From: Chitinophagales bacterium | Lineage (GTDB): Bacteria > Bacteroidota > Bacteroidia > Chitinophagales > Saprospiraceae | DNA length: 64,000 nucleotides | Reading direction: 5' to 3' | Assembly: GCA_017303875.1 (NCBI GenBank) | Contig: JAFLBP010000013.1 | Span: 62,001-126,000 of the forward strand | Part shown: in pieces, positions 8,001 to 16,477 of the stretch | Position numbering within the stretch: position 1 is the first letter of the stretch | Layout: each line of letters opens with the position of its first letter | Position numbers and translations under genes: made by a program | The notes under the pieces: model-generated | What the model was told of the DNA's origin: nothing | Seen by the model: only the letters and a program-made list of their open reading frames with translations | The model's database searches: none

Positions 8001-9509
8001 TTACGGTCGGTGTATTACCATCAAAAGTTTCGCTTCGCGTTTGCCGGCATGCTGAATGACAAGCAGGTACTGCCCGTCGGGCAAATCCGAAACACTGATC
8101 TGGTTGGCGCCATCCACAACAAGCGAGCGAACCAATCCGCCCTGCATCGAGTAAATCTGAACATTCGCACCTTCAAGCACCTGATTAAAGCGCAGGAACT
8201 GATCGGCCGGGTTCGTAAACAGGAGTTGAGCAGCAGCTGTTTCAGCAGAATTTGATCGGCCTTTGCAAACATTATGCGGATCGCAGGGTTCCGGAATCAG
8301 GATAGTGGCGCATTGCGTTACCGGCGGACAATTGGGCTGATCTACCGTAAAACATACAATTACGCCGACGCCCCAGGGCCCGTCTTCAGGATAATAGAAT
8401 CCGGTACCGCTCATTGTAGCCGGTTTGCCCTCAATACTTGCGCTTACCTGCGTTCCGGGCGGAAAACTGCCTGCCCCCTGCGCTTCGATCAGAAATGTTT
8501 TGCAATATTCGTCCCAGTCGGCAACAATGCTCCAATCCACACAAGCATCACAAATTGGGATGTTATCAGCATTGGTATTAAACTGAAGCTGAATATATTG
8601 CGGCTCACAGAACTCATTTTCAAACAAATAGGCGAGCACATAACATCCGCTGTTGGCTGGCACTGTAAAACTGTTATTGCTAACCCAATTGATCGGGCTG
8701 AGGGAGGCAAACCCGGGAGCATTGCAGTTTTTTAGGCGCAATAGCAGCCAATCGCTGGTCGGAACCTCCTCCGCACCATTGATGGTCACCAAAAGCTCCT
8801 TACCCTCTTCCCCCTGACGACACAACGAAAGCTTAAACTCCGGCGCCCGGCAAGTGATGTCGGAAACACAGATGTCGTCGTAGTAGAAATGACTTTCAAA
8901 ATCTGCACTCGGGTTAAGTGCTGTCAAATCCAGTGTCGGGCGGAACCAAAGCTGAGAGAAATTGCCTGCCGCAGTAAAAGTAAGTGTAATCAGCTTCCAC
9001 TCGGTGGCAGGTATCGCCGAAGGGTTCAAATTAGCTACGGATTGGTGATCGGCCGGAACAGCCGGAACAACATCCAATAAGCTGTTACAACCAGCTCCTG
9101 GATCAGCTCCACCGAAATTGCCAAGGGTGTTAGTCAGGTAAATGCCCAGAATTGGGTTAACAGTATTGCCCGGCCCTCTGCGCGCCCAAAATTTCAGTTC
9201 ATACTTGTGCCCGGCAACAAAGTCATTTTCAAGTACAAATCCTTCACCGTGAATGCGCGAGGTGGAATAAAACGCATCGCAATGCCTGATATACGTATGC
9301 GCATACTTACTCCCACTCGGAACGGTTAATGAACTGGTAGTTCCAATATCCGGTGTACCCGATTGGGCAAAGGCATCCGGAATACAACCTGTAAAAAAAG
9401 CATTGCCCGGATTAGGGCATTGCTCTTCAAAATCCCAGCAGCGGCGCTCCTGCGCCTGGGTAAAAAATTGAAGCAACAGCATGGGTAGGATGACAAAAAA
9501 CTTCTGCAT
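8001..9509 (-). CDS. secreted T9SS cargo protein, carbohydrate-binding-like fold
   Basis: From the ATG at 9509 the protein is 502 residues with signal peptide MQKFFVILPMLLLQFFTQAQ. The central part has the look of a beta-sandwich: FVLENDFVAGHKYELKFWAR and later HFYYDDICVSDITC resemble CBM/MAM-type jelly rolls in which 'YYDDI' closes the domain. Cys-rich segments follow. The last about 80 residues form a T9SS type A sorting domain (LLFTNPADQFLRFNQ, QIYSMQGGLV, LPDGQYLLVIQ). An upstream start at 9593 would precede the signal peptide by 28 residues and is less likely. Substrate or partner unknown; likely surface attached or released. Confidence 0.75.
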   Translation of the reverse strand: MQKFFVILPMLLLQFFTQAQERRCWDFEEQCPNPGNAFFTGCIPDAFAQSGTPDIGTTSSLTVPSGSKYAHTYIRHCDAFYSTSRIHGEGFVLENDFVAGHKYELKFWARRGPGNTVNPILGIYLTNTLGNFGGADPGAGCNSLLDVVPAVPADHQSVANLNPSAIPATEWKLITLTFTAAGNFSQLWFRPTLDLTALNPSADFESHFYYDDICVSDITCRAPEFKLSLCRQGEEGKELLVTINGAEEVPTSDWLLLRLKNCNAPGFASLSPINWVSNNSFTVPANSGCYVLAYLFENEFCEPQYIQLQFNTNADNIPICDACVDWSIVADWDEYCKTFLIEAQGAGSFPPGTQVSASIEGKPATMSGTGFYYPEDGPWGVGVIVCFTVDQPNCPPVTQCATILIPEPCDPHNVCKGRSNSAETAAAQLLFTNPADQFLRFNQVLEGANVQIYSMQGGLVRSLVVDGANQISVSDLPDGQYLLVIQHAGKREAKLLMVIHRP

Positions 9510-9885
9510 GATTTTGCATGATTTTAGATGGTAAAAAATTGTGTTTGATCCATGGACAGGGCAAAGATGAGCCAGCCTGTTGCCGCACAACAAGTACAGA
9601 ATTTACCTTTTCGGGAAGGCAAATTCACTTCAAAAACGCATGGTGATTTTAGTAAAAAACATCAATATATATACACAAAACAATGTATATCAATTATTTA
9701 TAAATTAAAATTCATCAAAAATGCAGATACATCTTTTAAAGATTTTCCCGCTACCCGGGCTGAAACCTGTTGCTTACACTTTTCCTGCATTTTCCCGGGC
9801 CGGGCGCTTACAGCGGCAGCAATACTTTGCAGGAACAACCCGTAAGTGGCCGGAAAAACCGGGCATTTACGGTGTTCCCGTTTTT
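9510..9885. other. gene-free stretch
   Basis: Between the divergent start at 9509 and the hairpin element at 9886 I see only AT-rich leader sequence. The open frames here (for example from 9721) have no recognisable protein character and run through the hairpin repeat, so I treat them as chance. Confidence 0.5.
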
Positions 9886-10047
9886 AGCGCTTGTTCGGGA
9901 TTTCATGATCGTGCGAAAGCGAGGAAATTTTATGCTGAACAAGGCGGATTTCACAGGCATAGCCGGCAGCTACAACGAAGAATGCCAACGCAGTGCAGCA
10001 TAAAATTTGCCGCTTGTAGTCGATTGATGAATTCCCGAACAAGCGCT
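9886..10047. repeat. 162-nt long-hairpin element (MITE-like)
   Basis: The ends AGCGCTTGTTCGGGA (9886-9900) and TCCCGAACAAGCGCT (10033-10047) are perfect reverse complements. The pairing continues inwards as ttcat (9902-9906 with 10027-10031) and resumes with AAATTTTATGCTG (9925-9937) against CAGCATAAAATTT (9996-10008). The whole element can fold into one long imperfect hairpin with a loop of about 58 nt. Shorter copies of the terminal motif occur near 23469 and 47868-47903, so this is a dispersed family. Confidence 0.75.
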
Positions 10048-10075
10048 TACGTAAAATTCATTTTTTCCGTAATCA

Positions 10076-10582
10076 TTACCGCATCAGCGAATCAATAATC
10101 GGCTGTTCCAGCGCCGCTTTGATTGCCGTGACGGAATCGGAAACCGGGTTGGGTACGGTCATGGAGAGTACGTATTGCTGCACTTTCCAGTCTGCGCCGC
10201 GCTTGACCAGCACGCCGGAGCCACGGCAAATTTTCATTTGCGTGTTCAGCAATTCATCAAACCAGGCGAGTCGGCCGCTCTCGTCGAAGTAAATATTGCG
10301 GTCAATGGCGGTAAAATTCCAGGCCCGGCCGCGGTCGAAATAAGGTTTCGACCAGCGTTTAAAGCTGTCGATGGCCCAGATCTCCGTCGCGTCGGTACCG
10401 ATGAAAGTGGCATTTTCGGTGTAGAAATTAAAATAACCTTCAAAATCGGCGCGGGCGGCAGCGCGGTTGAAGGCATCAAGGGTTGCGGCGATTTGTACCC
10501 GCTCCTTTTCCAAATCCGGACGAGGCGCCTGGCAGGCGAAAAACAAAAAGAGCAGCGCAGCAGGGAATAGGATTTTTTTCAT
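10076..10582 (-). CDS. lipoprotein with NTF2/SnoaL-like domain
   Basis: A 168-residue protein with a lipoprotein signal (MKKILFPAALLFLFFAC; Cys17). An NTF2-like (DUF4440/SnoaL-type) cone fold follows at about 28-150, with ATLDAFNRAAARADFEGYF, NATFIGTDATEIW and WKVQQYVLSM. Such proteins bind small ligands in a pocket; many have no known catalytic role. Membrane anchoring towards the periplasm is expected. It is a single gene with no operon partner. Confidence 0.75.
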   Translation of the reverse strand: MKKILFPAALLFLFFACQAPRPDLEKERVQIAATLDAFNRAAARADFEGYFNFYTENATFIGTDATEIWAIDSFKRWSKPYFDRGRAWNFTAIDRNIYFDESGRLAWFDELLNTQMKICRGSGVLVKRGADWKVQQYVLSMTVPNPVSDSVTAIKAALEQPIIDSLMR

Positions 10583-10664
10583 AAAAAATATTTTGTGTGC
10601 ACGAAACTATCAATAGTTGCGCATAATATTGGAAAAAATATACATTATACAGCAAATATGCCTG

Positions 10665-11495
10665 TTATGTATCGGCTGAATACAAAACCGGATTCAATGG
10701 GGTATCAATCACTTCCCCAACGGTAGCGCCGGGGCACCAGGTTTGCCAGTCGTTGCGCTGGTTGTCATTTTCAGGTGCTTTGAGGCGCATTTTTTCATCC
10801 ATATAAATGATCGTCATCACCTTTCGCATCCTTTCGCTCTGGTTGGCGCCGGCACGGTGAAATACCCAGCCGGAGTGAAAACTGATCTCTCCTGCATCAA
10901 AGGGTTCGGCGACATGCGGAAAATCCGTAACGCGGAGCCGTTCGGCAATACGCGCCTCGCTTTCATCACTGATTTCCAGTTCGCGGCCTTCCACAATCCG
11001 GTGGCTTCCGGCGCTGAACTCCAGTGGCCCCAGCTCCAGGGGTGTTGCCTGCAAGGGAATCCAGGCAGTAACGGTGCGGTCACTCGCCAGCGGCCAGTAA
11101 TACTGATCGGCATGCCAGGGCGTGATGCCGCCACCCGCCTCCTTGAACAGGGCCTGGTCGTGGTACAGCCTGACCCCGCTGGTTTGCATCAGCTCCGCTG
11201 CCAGCCGGGCGATACGCGGCGAAAATACCAAGCCTTTGATGGCCGGATTCAGGCGCCAGAGGTTGAATAACTGCAAAAAAGCTTTGCCGTAAGTGCTCCG
11301 CTCTGCCAGCGGACGGGTTTCGGCGCTCATGTTTTCCACCTGCGCACTGATGACTGTGTTGAAGTAGGCCAGCGCGGTTTCCGACAAAACCTGCTTCAGT
11401 TTGATGTAACGATGTTGTTGGTAAAATGCAACCTGATCGGGGCTCAGGGCATATGGCATTGCCAGTTCCGCCTGAATAGCTTCCAGAATGTGCAT
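10665..11495 (-). CDS. phytanoyl-CoA dioxygenase family protein
   Basis: Fe(II)/2-oxoglutarate-dependent oxygenase of the PhyH family, 276 residues from the ATG at 11495. The facial triad is visible as His and Asp in PWHADQYYW and the distal His in GWVFHRAGANQS, with a following Arg (SERMRK) suited to 2-oxoglutarate binding. The substrate cannot be told from sequence; bacterial PhyH relatives hydroxylate diverse small molecules. The ORF can be extended upstream to 11609, but that segment runs into a tandem repeat and looks spurious. Confidence 0.85.
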   Translation of the reverse strand: MHILEAIQAELAMPYALSPDQVAFYQQHRYIKLKQVLSETALAYFNTVISAQVENMSAETRPLAERSTYGKAFLQLFNLWRLNPAIKGLVFSPRIARLAAELMQTSGVRLYHDQALFKEAGGGITPWHADQYYWPLASDRTVTAWIPLQATPLELGPLEFSAGSHRIVEGRELEISDESEARIAERLRVTDFPHVAEPFDAGEISFHSGWVFHRAGANQSERMRKVMTIIYMDEKMRLKAPENDNQRNDWQTWCPGATVGEVIDTPLNPVLYSADT

Positions 11496-11540
11496 GGCGA
11501 GATTTTTATGGGCAAATTTATGAAAAATGAAATATTTCAT

Positions 11541-11875
11541 CGTTCCAAAAACTTGCCACGAATACACGAATAGCGCTGCCCGCACTAAAACACGAAAACA
11601 CCAAAACACTCAATCCTCCCACTCATCGTTCATCGTTGTAAAAAGTTGCCACGAATACACGAATAGCGTTGCCCGCACTAAAACACGAAAACACCAAAAC
11701 ACTCAATCCTCCCACTCATCGTTCATCGTTGTAAAAACTTGCCACGAATACACGAATAGCGTTACCCGCCCACATAAAAACACTAAAACACTAAAACACT
11801 AAAACACTAAAACACCAAAACACGCAAACACTCCTCCCCCCATTCATCGTTCATCACTCATCGTTCATCGTTCCC
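11541..11875. repeat. 93-bp tandem repeat, about three copies
   Basis: TTGCCACGAATACACGAATAG recurs at 11553, 11646 and 11739, an exact 93-bp period. Each copy continues into a run of AAAACAC triplet-like units and then TCATCGTTCATCGTT. The third copy is degraded and followed by further CACTAAAA and TCATCGTTCATC units to about 11875. Related sequence reappears at 54222-54363. Confidence 0.9.
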
Positions 11876-11955
11876 AAAAGCAGCGTTTCCCCGCCCTGTT
11901 TCGTTATGCCCGCAACTCTATTCAGGCCAAGGGCAACTGACAACCGCTTTTTTAC

Positions 11956-11963
11956 TACTTTTG
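11956..11963 (+). promoter_or_regulatory. Bacteroidota -7 box TACTTTTG
   Basis: TACTTTTG lies 40 nt before the ATG at 12004. No convincing -33 element is present. It would drive the polysaccharide genes. Confidence 0.4.
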
Positions 11964-12003
11964 CGCCGCCTTCCGGCCATACACCGGAAAATACCAACGA
12001 TTC

Positions 12004-13131
12004 ATGGATCAACGCGACAACCTGCTGGGAGTTTTATCGGTTATTTACCGCTGGAGAAAAGCCATTCGGAATGTTTGTGCCCTTACCGCCGTCGGCGCGG
12101 TAGTGTTTGCACTCCTCCAGGATAATTACTACAAGGCAACGACCATCTTCTACCCCGCCAGCCCGGGTCTCTCCAACCCGGAACTGATTTTCGGATATAC
12201 CGGTCAGGTAACCGACTACTTTGGTACGGATCGCGACCTCGACCGCCTCGCAGAAATCGCCAACTCCGCCGAAGTGACCGATTATATGGTCGCCCGATTC
12301 AAGCTTTTTGAACATTACAAAATAGACTCCACTTCTGATAAAGGCCGCAACTATGTACGCGACCATTTCCGCGCCTTGTATACCGCAGAAAAAAATAAAA
12401 ATGATGCCCTGACCATCAGCGTTGAAGATACCGACCCGCAAACAGCCGCCGAGATGGCCAATGCCGCACGCGATAAAATCAGTGAGATTGCACAACGACT
12501 CATCAAGCAAAGCCAGGCCAAACTGCTCGCCACTTTTGATGAAAACATCAGTAAAAAAACGCAGGAACTGATTATGCTCGGCGACAGCCTGCAACGCCTG
12601 CAAGCCCGATTCGGCATCTACAGCATCGAACAACAAGGCGAACAACTGACCGCCCGCCTCAATAAAGCAGAATCCCAAATCGCACTAAACCGCGCCCGGC
12701 TGAGCGTGCTGGAAAAAGACCCCAACGTGCCCCGCGATACCATCGCCTACATCCGCGCCAACCTGCGCGCCTACGAACAGGAGCGCCAGGGCCTGCGCAA
12801 TAACGACAGCGGACAAGGAACCCTCAACGTGCGCAACTTCAACGAAGGCCAGGCCGCAGTGTCTATCATGACCGACCTGCACTTCCAGGCCCGCAAGCAA
12901 CTCAGCTTCGACCGCGAGCGTTACAGTCAGATCCGCGCCGCGTACAACACCAACATACCGGCCGTTCAGATTATTGAAAATGCCGAGCGCCCGCTGATCA
13001 AAAGCCGCCCCAAACGCAGCCTCCTCGTACTTTCGGCCATATTCGGCGCCTTTATTTTTACCGTTTTGATTGCCCTCATCGCCGAAGCCTACCGCGATGT
13101 GAAATGGCAGGATATTACCAAAGGCGAATAA
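12004..13131 (+). CDS. Wzz-like polysaccharide chain-length determinant / co-polymerase
   Basis: A 375-residue inner-membrane protein with the polysaccharide co-polymerase layout. A short cytoplasmic N-terminus is followed by TM1 (about 22-40), a long periplasmic coiled-coil region (for example IAQRLIKQSQAKLLATFDEN) and TM2 (about 342-362) just before a short cytoplasmic tail. The Pro-rich RPLIKSRPKRS segment before TM2 is typical of the family. No C-terminal tyrosine kinase domain is present. It probably sets chain length or assists export of a surface polysaccharide made with the O-antigen ligase-like protein 10 nt downstream. Confidence 0.8.
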   Translation: MDQRDNLLGVLSVIYRWRKAIRNVCALTAVGAVVFALLQDNYYKATTIFYPASPGLSNPELIFGYTGQVTDYFGTDRDLDRLAEIANSAEVTDYMVARFKLFEHYKIDSTSDKGRNYVRDHFRALYTAEKNKNDALTISVEDTDPQTAAEMANAARDKISEIAQRLIKQSQAKLLATFDENISKKTQELIMLGDSLQRLQARFGIYSIEQQGEQLTARLNKAESQIALNRARLSVLEKDPNVPRDTIAYIRANLRAYEQERQGLRNNDSGQGTLNVRNFNEGQAAVSIMTDLHFQARKQLSFDRERYSQIRAAYNTNIPAVQIIENAERPLIKSRPKRSLLVLSAIFGAFIFTVLIALIAEAYRDVKWQDITKGE

Positions 13132-13141
13132 ACGCCCGACC

Positions 13142-14620
13142 ATGCTGCAACGCCTGCAAACACTGTTCGCCATTCCCAAAGGCCATCCGCAGGGCGGCCT
13201 GGTAGCGATATTGGCGCTGCTGTTTGTTATCTGTGTAAGCTACAGCATTTACGACAACCTCCTTTGGCTGGCCTTCGCGCCGATCGGTCTGCTGGTACTC
13301 TGGGTAACACTGGCAGACTTCCGACGCATTTATTTCCTCATGATGGCCAGCATCGCCACCTCCACCGAAATTGCATTGCCCGGCGGTTTTGGCACCGATT
13401 TACCTTCGGAGCCGCTGATGTGGGTACTGACAGCCGGTGCGGTCGTGTGGTTCTTGCAAAACTGGCGCAGTGTCGACGGGCGCTTTTTCCGACACCCCGT
13501 CTCCATGGCCCTGCACCTGCACCTGGCCTGGATGCTGCTGGCGGCCATTAATTCGCAGGATTTTGTGGTTTCGCTCAAGTTCATACTGGCAAAAGGCTGG
13601 TATGTTATTGTGTTTTACTATTTGGCCGGGCATATTTTTCAACAGCTGAGCGATTTCAAAAAATTGGTCTGGTGGTTTTTTGTGCCCCTGTTCTTTGCCG
13701 TGGCCATTGTGGTGGCGCGTCATGCCGCCATTGGCTTTAGCTTTGAAGATGTGGAATATGTGATGGGCCCGTTTTTCCGCAACCACGTGATGTATGCCTG
13801 TTCGCTGGCCATTACCATTCCGTTTTTCTGGTATGCCACCTACTGGTATCGCCGTGGCTCCCTGCCCTGGTTGTTTCTGGCTGGCGGTATCGGGTTGTTT
13901 CTGGTAGCGATTAATTTTGCCTATACCCGTGCCGCCTATGTGGCACTGGTAGCCGCCATTGGCATTTACTGGAGCGTTCGCCTGCGCTTTTTCAAGGCAG
14001 CGCTGATTGCCTTTGCGCTGGTATTGGCCGGTTTTATCGCCTTTGTGCGCAGCTCCGACAATTGGTTGCTCTTTGCACCCGACTACGAGCGCACCATTAC
14101 GCACAAGCGTTTTGAAAATTTGCTGGTAGCCACTACCCGACTGGAAGATATTTCCACCATGGAACGCGTTTACCGCTGGGTGGCTGCTTCGTATATGGTG
14201 CGCGAACGACCCCTGATCGGGCACGGACCGGGTACTTTTTACTTTTATTATAAAAATTATACGGTTTCAAGTTTCAAAACCTATGTGAGCGACAACCCTG
14301 AGCGCTCCGGTATCCACAACTATTACTTGATGACCTTAGTGGAGCAAGGTTTTCCCGGACTAATCTTTTTCCTCATCTTTTTGTTAACCGTGCTGTTGCG
14401 CGGTGCACGCATCTGGCATCAGCTGACCGACGGGGCGCAGCGCCGTATGCACACAGCTGCTTTTCTTTGTTTTGCCCTCATCAACCTGCTCATGCTGATG
14501 AACGACTTTGTGGAAACCGATAAAATCGGCTCCTTCTTCTTCATCAGTGCCGCCATCATTGTGAACATGGATTTAATGCAATGGAACAACAAACGCGACT
14601 CAAAATCTGGATCGAACTGA
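13142..14620 (+). CDS. O-antigen ligase/polymerase family membrane protein
   Basis: A 492-residue polytopic membrane protein with around eleven hydrophobic segments. The signature periplasmic loop at about 345-400 has RERPLIGHGPGTFYFYY followed by HNYYLMTLVEQGFPGL, the conserved motif of WaaL/Wzy-type O-antigen ligases and polymerases. It would transfer or polymerise lipid-linked glycans at the periplasmic face. Ligase versus polymerase cannot be decided from sequence. It follows the Wzz-like gene by 10 nt, and its 3' end overlaps the next gene by 40 nt, indicating one operon. Confidence 0.8.
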   Translation: MLQRLQTLFAIPKGHPQGGLVAILALLFVICVSYSIYDNLLWLAFAPIGLLVLWVTLADFRRIYFLMMASIATSTEIALPGGFGTDLPSEPLMWVLTAGAVVWFLQNWRSVDGRFFRHPVSMALHLHLAWMLLAAINSQDFVVSLKFILAKGWYVIVFYYLAGHIFQQLSDFKKLVWWFFVPLFFAVAIVVARHAAIGFSFEDVEYVMGPFFRNHVMYACSLAITIPFFWYATYWYRRGSLPWLFLAGGIGLFLVAINFAYTRAAYVALVAAIGIYWSVRLRFFKAALIAFALVLAGFIAFVRSSDNWLLFAPDYERTITHKRFENLLVATTRLEDISTMERVYRWVAASYMVRERPLIGHGPGTFYFYYKNYTVSSFKTYVSDNPERSGIHNYYLMTLVEQGFPGLIFFLIFLLTVLLRGARIWHQLTDGAQRRMHTAAFLCFALINLLMLMNDFVETDKIGSFFFISAAIIVNMDLMQWNNKRDSKSGSN

Positions 14621-15051
14621 TCTGGTGGTTCATTACCGCCCTCATCGTAACGGCCGTACTCTACATTCCGCAGAACAGCCTCAACGAATGGCCTTTTATT
14701 TGGTGGAATGCCCTCTTCGTGGTGGTGCTGATTACCCTCTCGCGTTATATTTTTTTGTTAAAATATACCTTTTTAGGCAAACAGCAAGAGCTGAAAATAG
14801 CCCTTATGCTGCTCTGTTTCCCGCTTATTTTTACGCTGATTAACGGCCTCAATGCCTTTATGCGCTTCATCGAAGATCGGACCTGGGAACCGCTTACCGG
14901 CCACTTGCCCTTTGAAGAACGCCTGTCAACGGAATCCTATATCTGGTCGGAAATGCTCTTCTTCGGGGTAGGCAGCATCATTGTTACCCCGATTTTTATG
15001 GTGCGCATGATTGCGTCCGTTTGGCTGTACCGCAACCGGGGCGTTATTTAG
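14581..15051 (+). CDS. hypothetical four-helix membrane protein
   Basis: A 156-residue protein with hydrophobic segments near 10-29, 37-57, 68-88 and 124-148 and no recognised domain. It starts inside the end of the O-antigen ligase-like gene (40-nt overlap), implying translational coupling and a role linked to that glycan pathway, but nothing in the sequence defines it. Confidence 0.65.
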   Translation: MEQQTRLKIWIELIWWFITALIVTAVLYIPQNSLNEWPFIWWNALFVVVLITLSRYIFLLKYTFLGKQQELKIALMLLCFPLIFTLINGLNAFMRFIEDRTWEPLTGHLPFEERLSTESYIWSEMLFFGVGSIIVTPIFMVRMIASVWLYRNRGVI

Positions 15052-15116
15052 TGCCTGACTAATGTTAAAATTTTAAGACTTTTTTTAACATTCCATGCAA
15101 CCCCGCTATCGAATAG

Positions 15117-15668
15117 ATGTCATTACACTCAAATCAAAGCATGGAAGCCTCCGATACGCACCGCGACCTCATTGAGCAGTGTCGCCTCGGCCGCCGCGAC
15201 GCGCAATTCGAATTGTACCGCCTGTACTCCAGAGCGATGTACAATACCATATTGCGTATGGTTCAAAATACCCACGATGCCGAGGATTTACTGCAAAGCG
15301 TGTTCGTGGAAGTATTCGGAAAGCTCGATTCCTTTAGATACGAAAGCACCATCGGAGCCTGGATCAAACGCATTGCCATCAATAAATGCATCAATTTTTT
15401 GAAAAGCCGGCGACTGACGTTTACCGAACTCGGACAACAACACGACCGTGCCGATGATGCGCCCCAGGAATCCGAATCGCCACACTCCATCGCACGCATC
15501 CAGCAAGCCATTGCCCAGCTGCCCGATGGATACCGCGTCGTTTTTAGTCTTTACGCAGTGGAAGGCTACGATCACGAGGAAATCGGCCAAATACTCGGTA
15601 TCACCGAAGCCACCTCAAAATCGCAGTACAGCCGCGCCAAGGCCAAACTAAGAGAAGTACTAACATGA
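15117..15668 (+). CDS. ECF-family RNA polymerase sigma factor
   Basis: A 183-residue sigma-70 family ECF factor. Region 2 is at about 20-90 (YSRAMYNTILRMVQN, DAEDLLQSVFVEVFGKL, WIKRIAINKCINFLKSRR). Region 4 is at about 122-180 (IAQLPDGYRVVFSLYAVEGY, HEEIGQILGITEATSKSQ, RAKAKLREVL). An in-frame ATG at 15141 is an alternative start. It overlaps the next gene by 4 nt (ATGA), the classic sigma/anti-sigma coupling, so it should direct transcription when released from that partner. Confidence 0.92.
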   Translation: MSLHSNQSMEASDTHRDLIEQCRLGRRDAQFELYRLYSRAMYNTILRMVQNTHDAEDLLQSVFVEVFGKLDSFRYESTIGAWIKRIAINKCINFLKSRRLTFTELGQQHDRADDAPQESESPHSIARIQQAIAQLPDGYRVVFSLYAVEGYDHEEIGQILGITEATSKSQYSRAKAKLREVLT

Positions 15669-16477
15669 ATCACTCGCTCGAAACATTCATTCAGCAACAC
15701 CGCCATGCCTTTGACACGGCGGTGCCCGGCGCACACGGCTGGAACTCCCTCCAGCGAATGCTCAACCGGCTGCCGGATGCCGACGCAGTCGAGCGCCACA
15801 TCCTGTACGACCGTATTCTGCTCGACGAAGCCGAACCTTCAGCCAATATCTGGAAAGGTATTTGTGCCCAACTCGACGGTTGCACACCCGGCAGTACACC
15901 CGATCCACTCGAAGCCTTCATTCGCGATAACCGCGCCGGTTTCGATACCGCCGCTCCGCGAGATATTGTCTGGGAGCAAATTGCCCGGCAAACACCAGCC
16001 AAAGCCATTAAAACCCAAATAACACCTGCTTTCAGCTGGACGCGCCGACTGGCGCGTGTTGCCGCCGCATTGGCGCTTGTGCTTGCCAGCGCCGGCGCCG
16101 GCTTCTGGTATGCCGGTGGCGGGGTTCAGCCCAAAACCATGGAGCTGGCCGAAGTATCGCCCGAATACGCCGAGGTAGAGCAACATTTTAAAAACGAAAT
16201 TACCCAGCAGGAAGCCGCGCTGACGCACTTTTCAGGCAGCCGCCCCGCCGAAGTATATACCGACCTCGAACAACTCGACGCCACCATGGCCGAACTCCAG
16301 CAGGAACTGGCAACCGTTCCGCCCGGTAACCGTGAAGCCGTTGTGCGCGCTATGATAGAAACCTACGAAGCCAAAACCAATATTCTGAAACGCGTGCTGG
16401 AGCGCCTTCAGCAAATGGATTCAGAAAACACAAACAGCAGCAAGGATGAGCCAAATAACGTTATCAAGGGTATTTAA
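15665..16477 (+). CDS. membrane anti-sigma-like protein
   Basis: A 270-residue protein with a cytoplasmic N-terminal half, one membrane segment (about 124-145) and a periplasmic C-terminal coiled-coil region. The position next to an ECF sigma gene and the topology indicate an anti-sigma factor, but the usual zinc HxxxCxxC motif is absent. Its N-terminus instead carries two similar blocks, LETFIQQHRHAFDTAVPG (5-22) and LEAFIRDNRAGFDTAAPR (79-96), probably two sigma-contacting modules. It overlaps the sigma gene by 4 nt and the downstream gene by 32 nt. Confidence 0.7.
   Translation: MNHSLETFIQQHRHAFDTAVPGAHGWNSLQRMLNRLPDADAVERHILYDRILLDEAEPSANIWKGICAQLDGCTPGSTPDPLEAFIRDNRAGFDTAAPRDIVWEQIARQTPAKAIKTQITPAFSWTRRLARVAAALALVLASAGAGFWYAGGGVQPKTMELAEVSPEYAEVEQHFKNEITQQEAALTHFSGSRPAEVYTDLEQLDATMAELQQELATVPPGNREAVVRAMIETYEAKTNILKRVLERLQQMDSENTNSSKDEPNNVIKGI

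Noticed and set aside
9721..10098. 125-residue frame upstream of the NTF2-like gene
   Set aside because: It runs through the long hairpin element and has no recognisable protein character.
13400..14224. 274-residue antisense frame in the O-antigen ligase-like gene
   Set aside because: The sense strand has the ligase signature and a polytopic pattern; the antisense product is His/Gln/Gly-rich without motifs.
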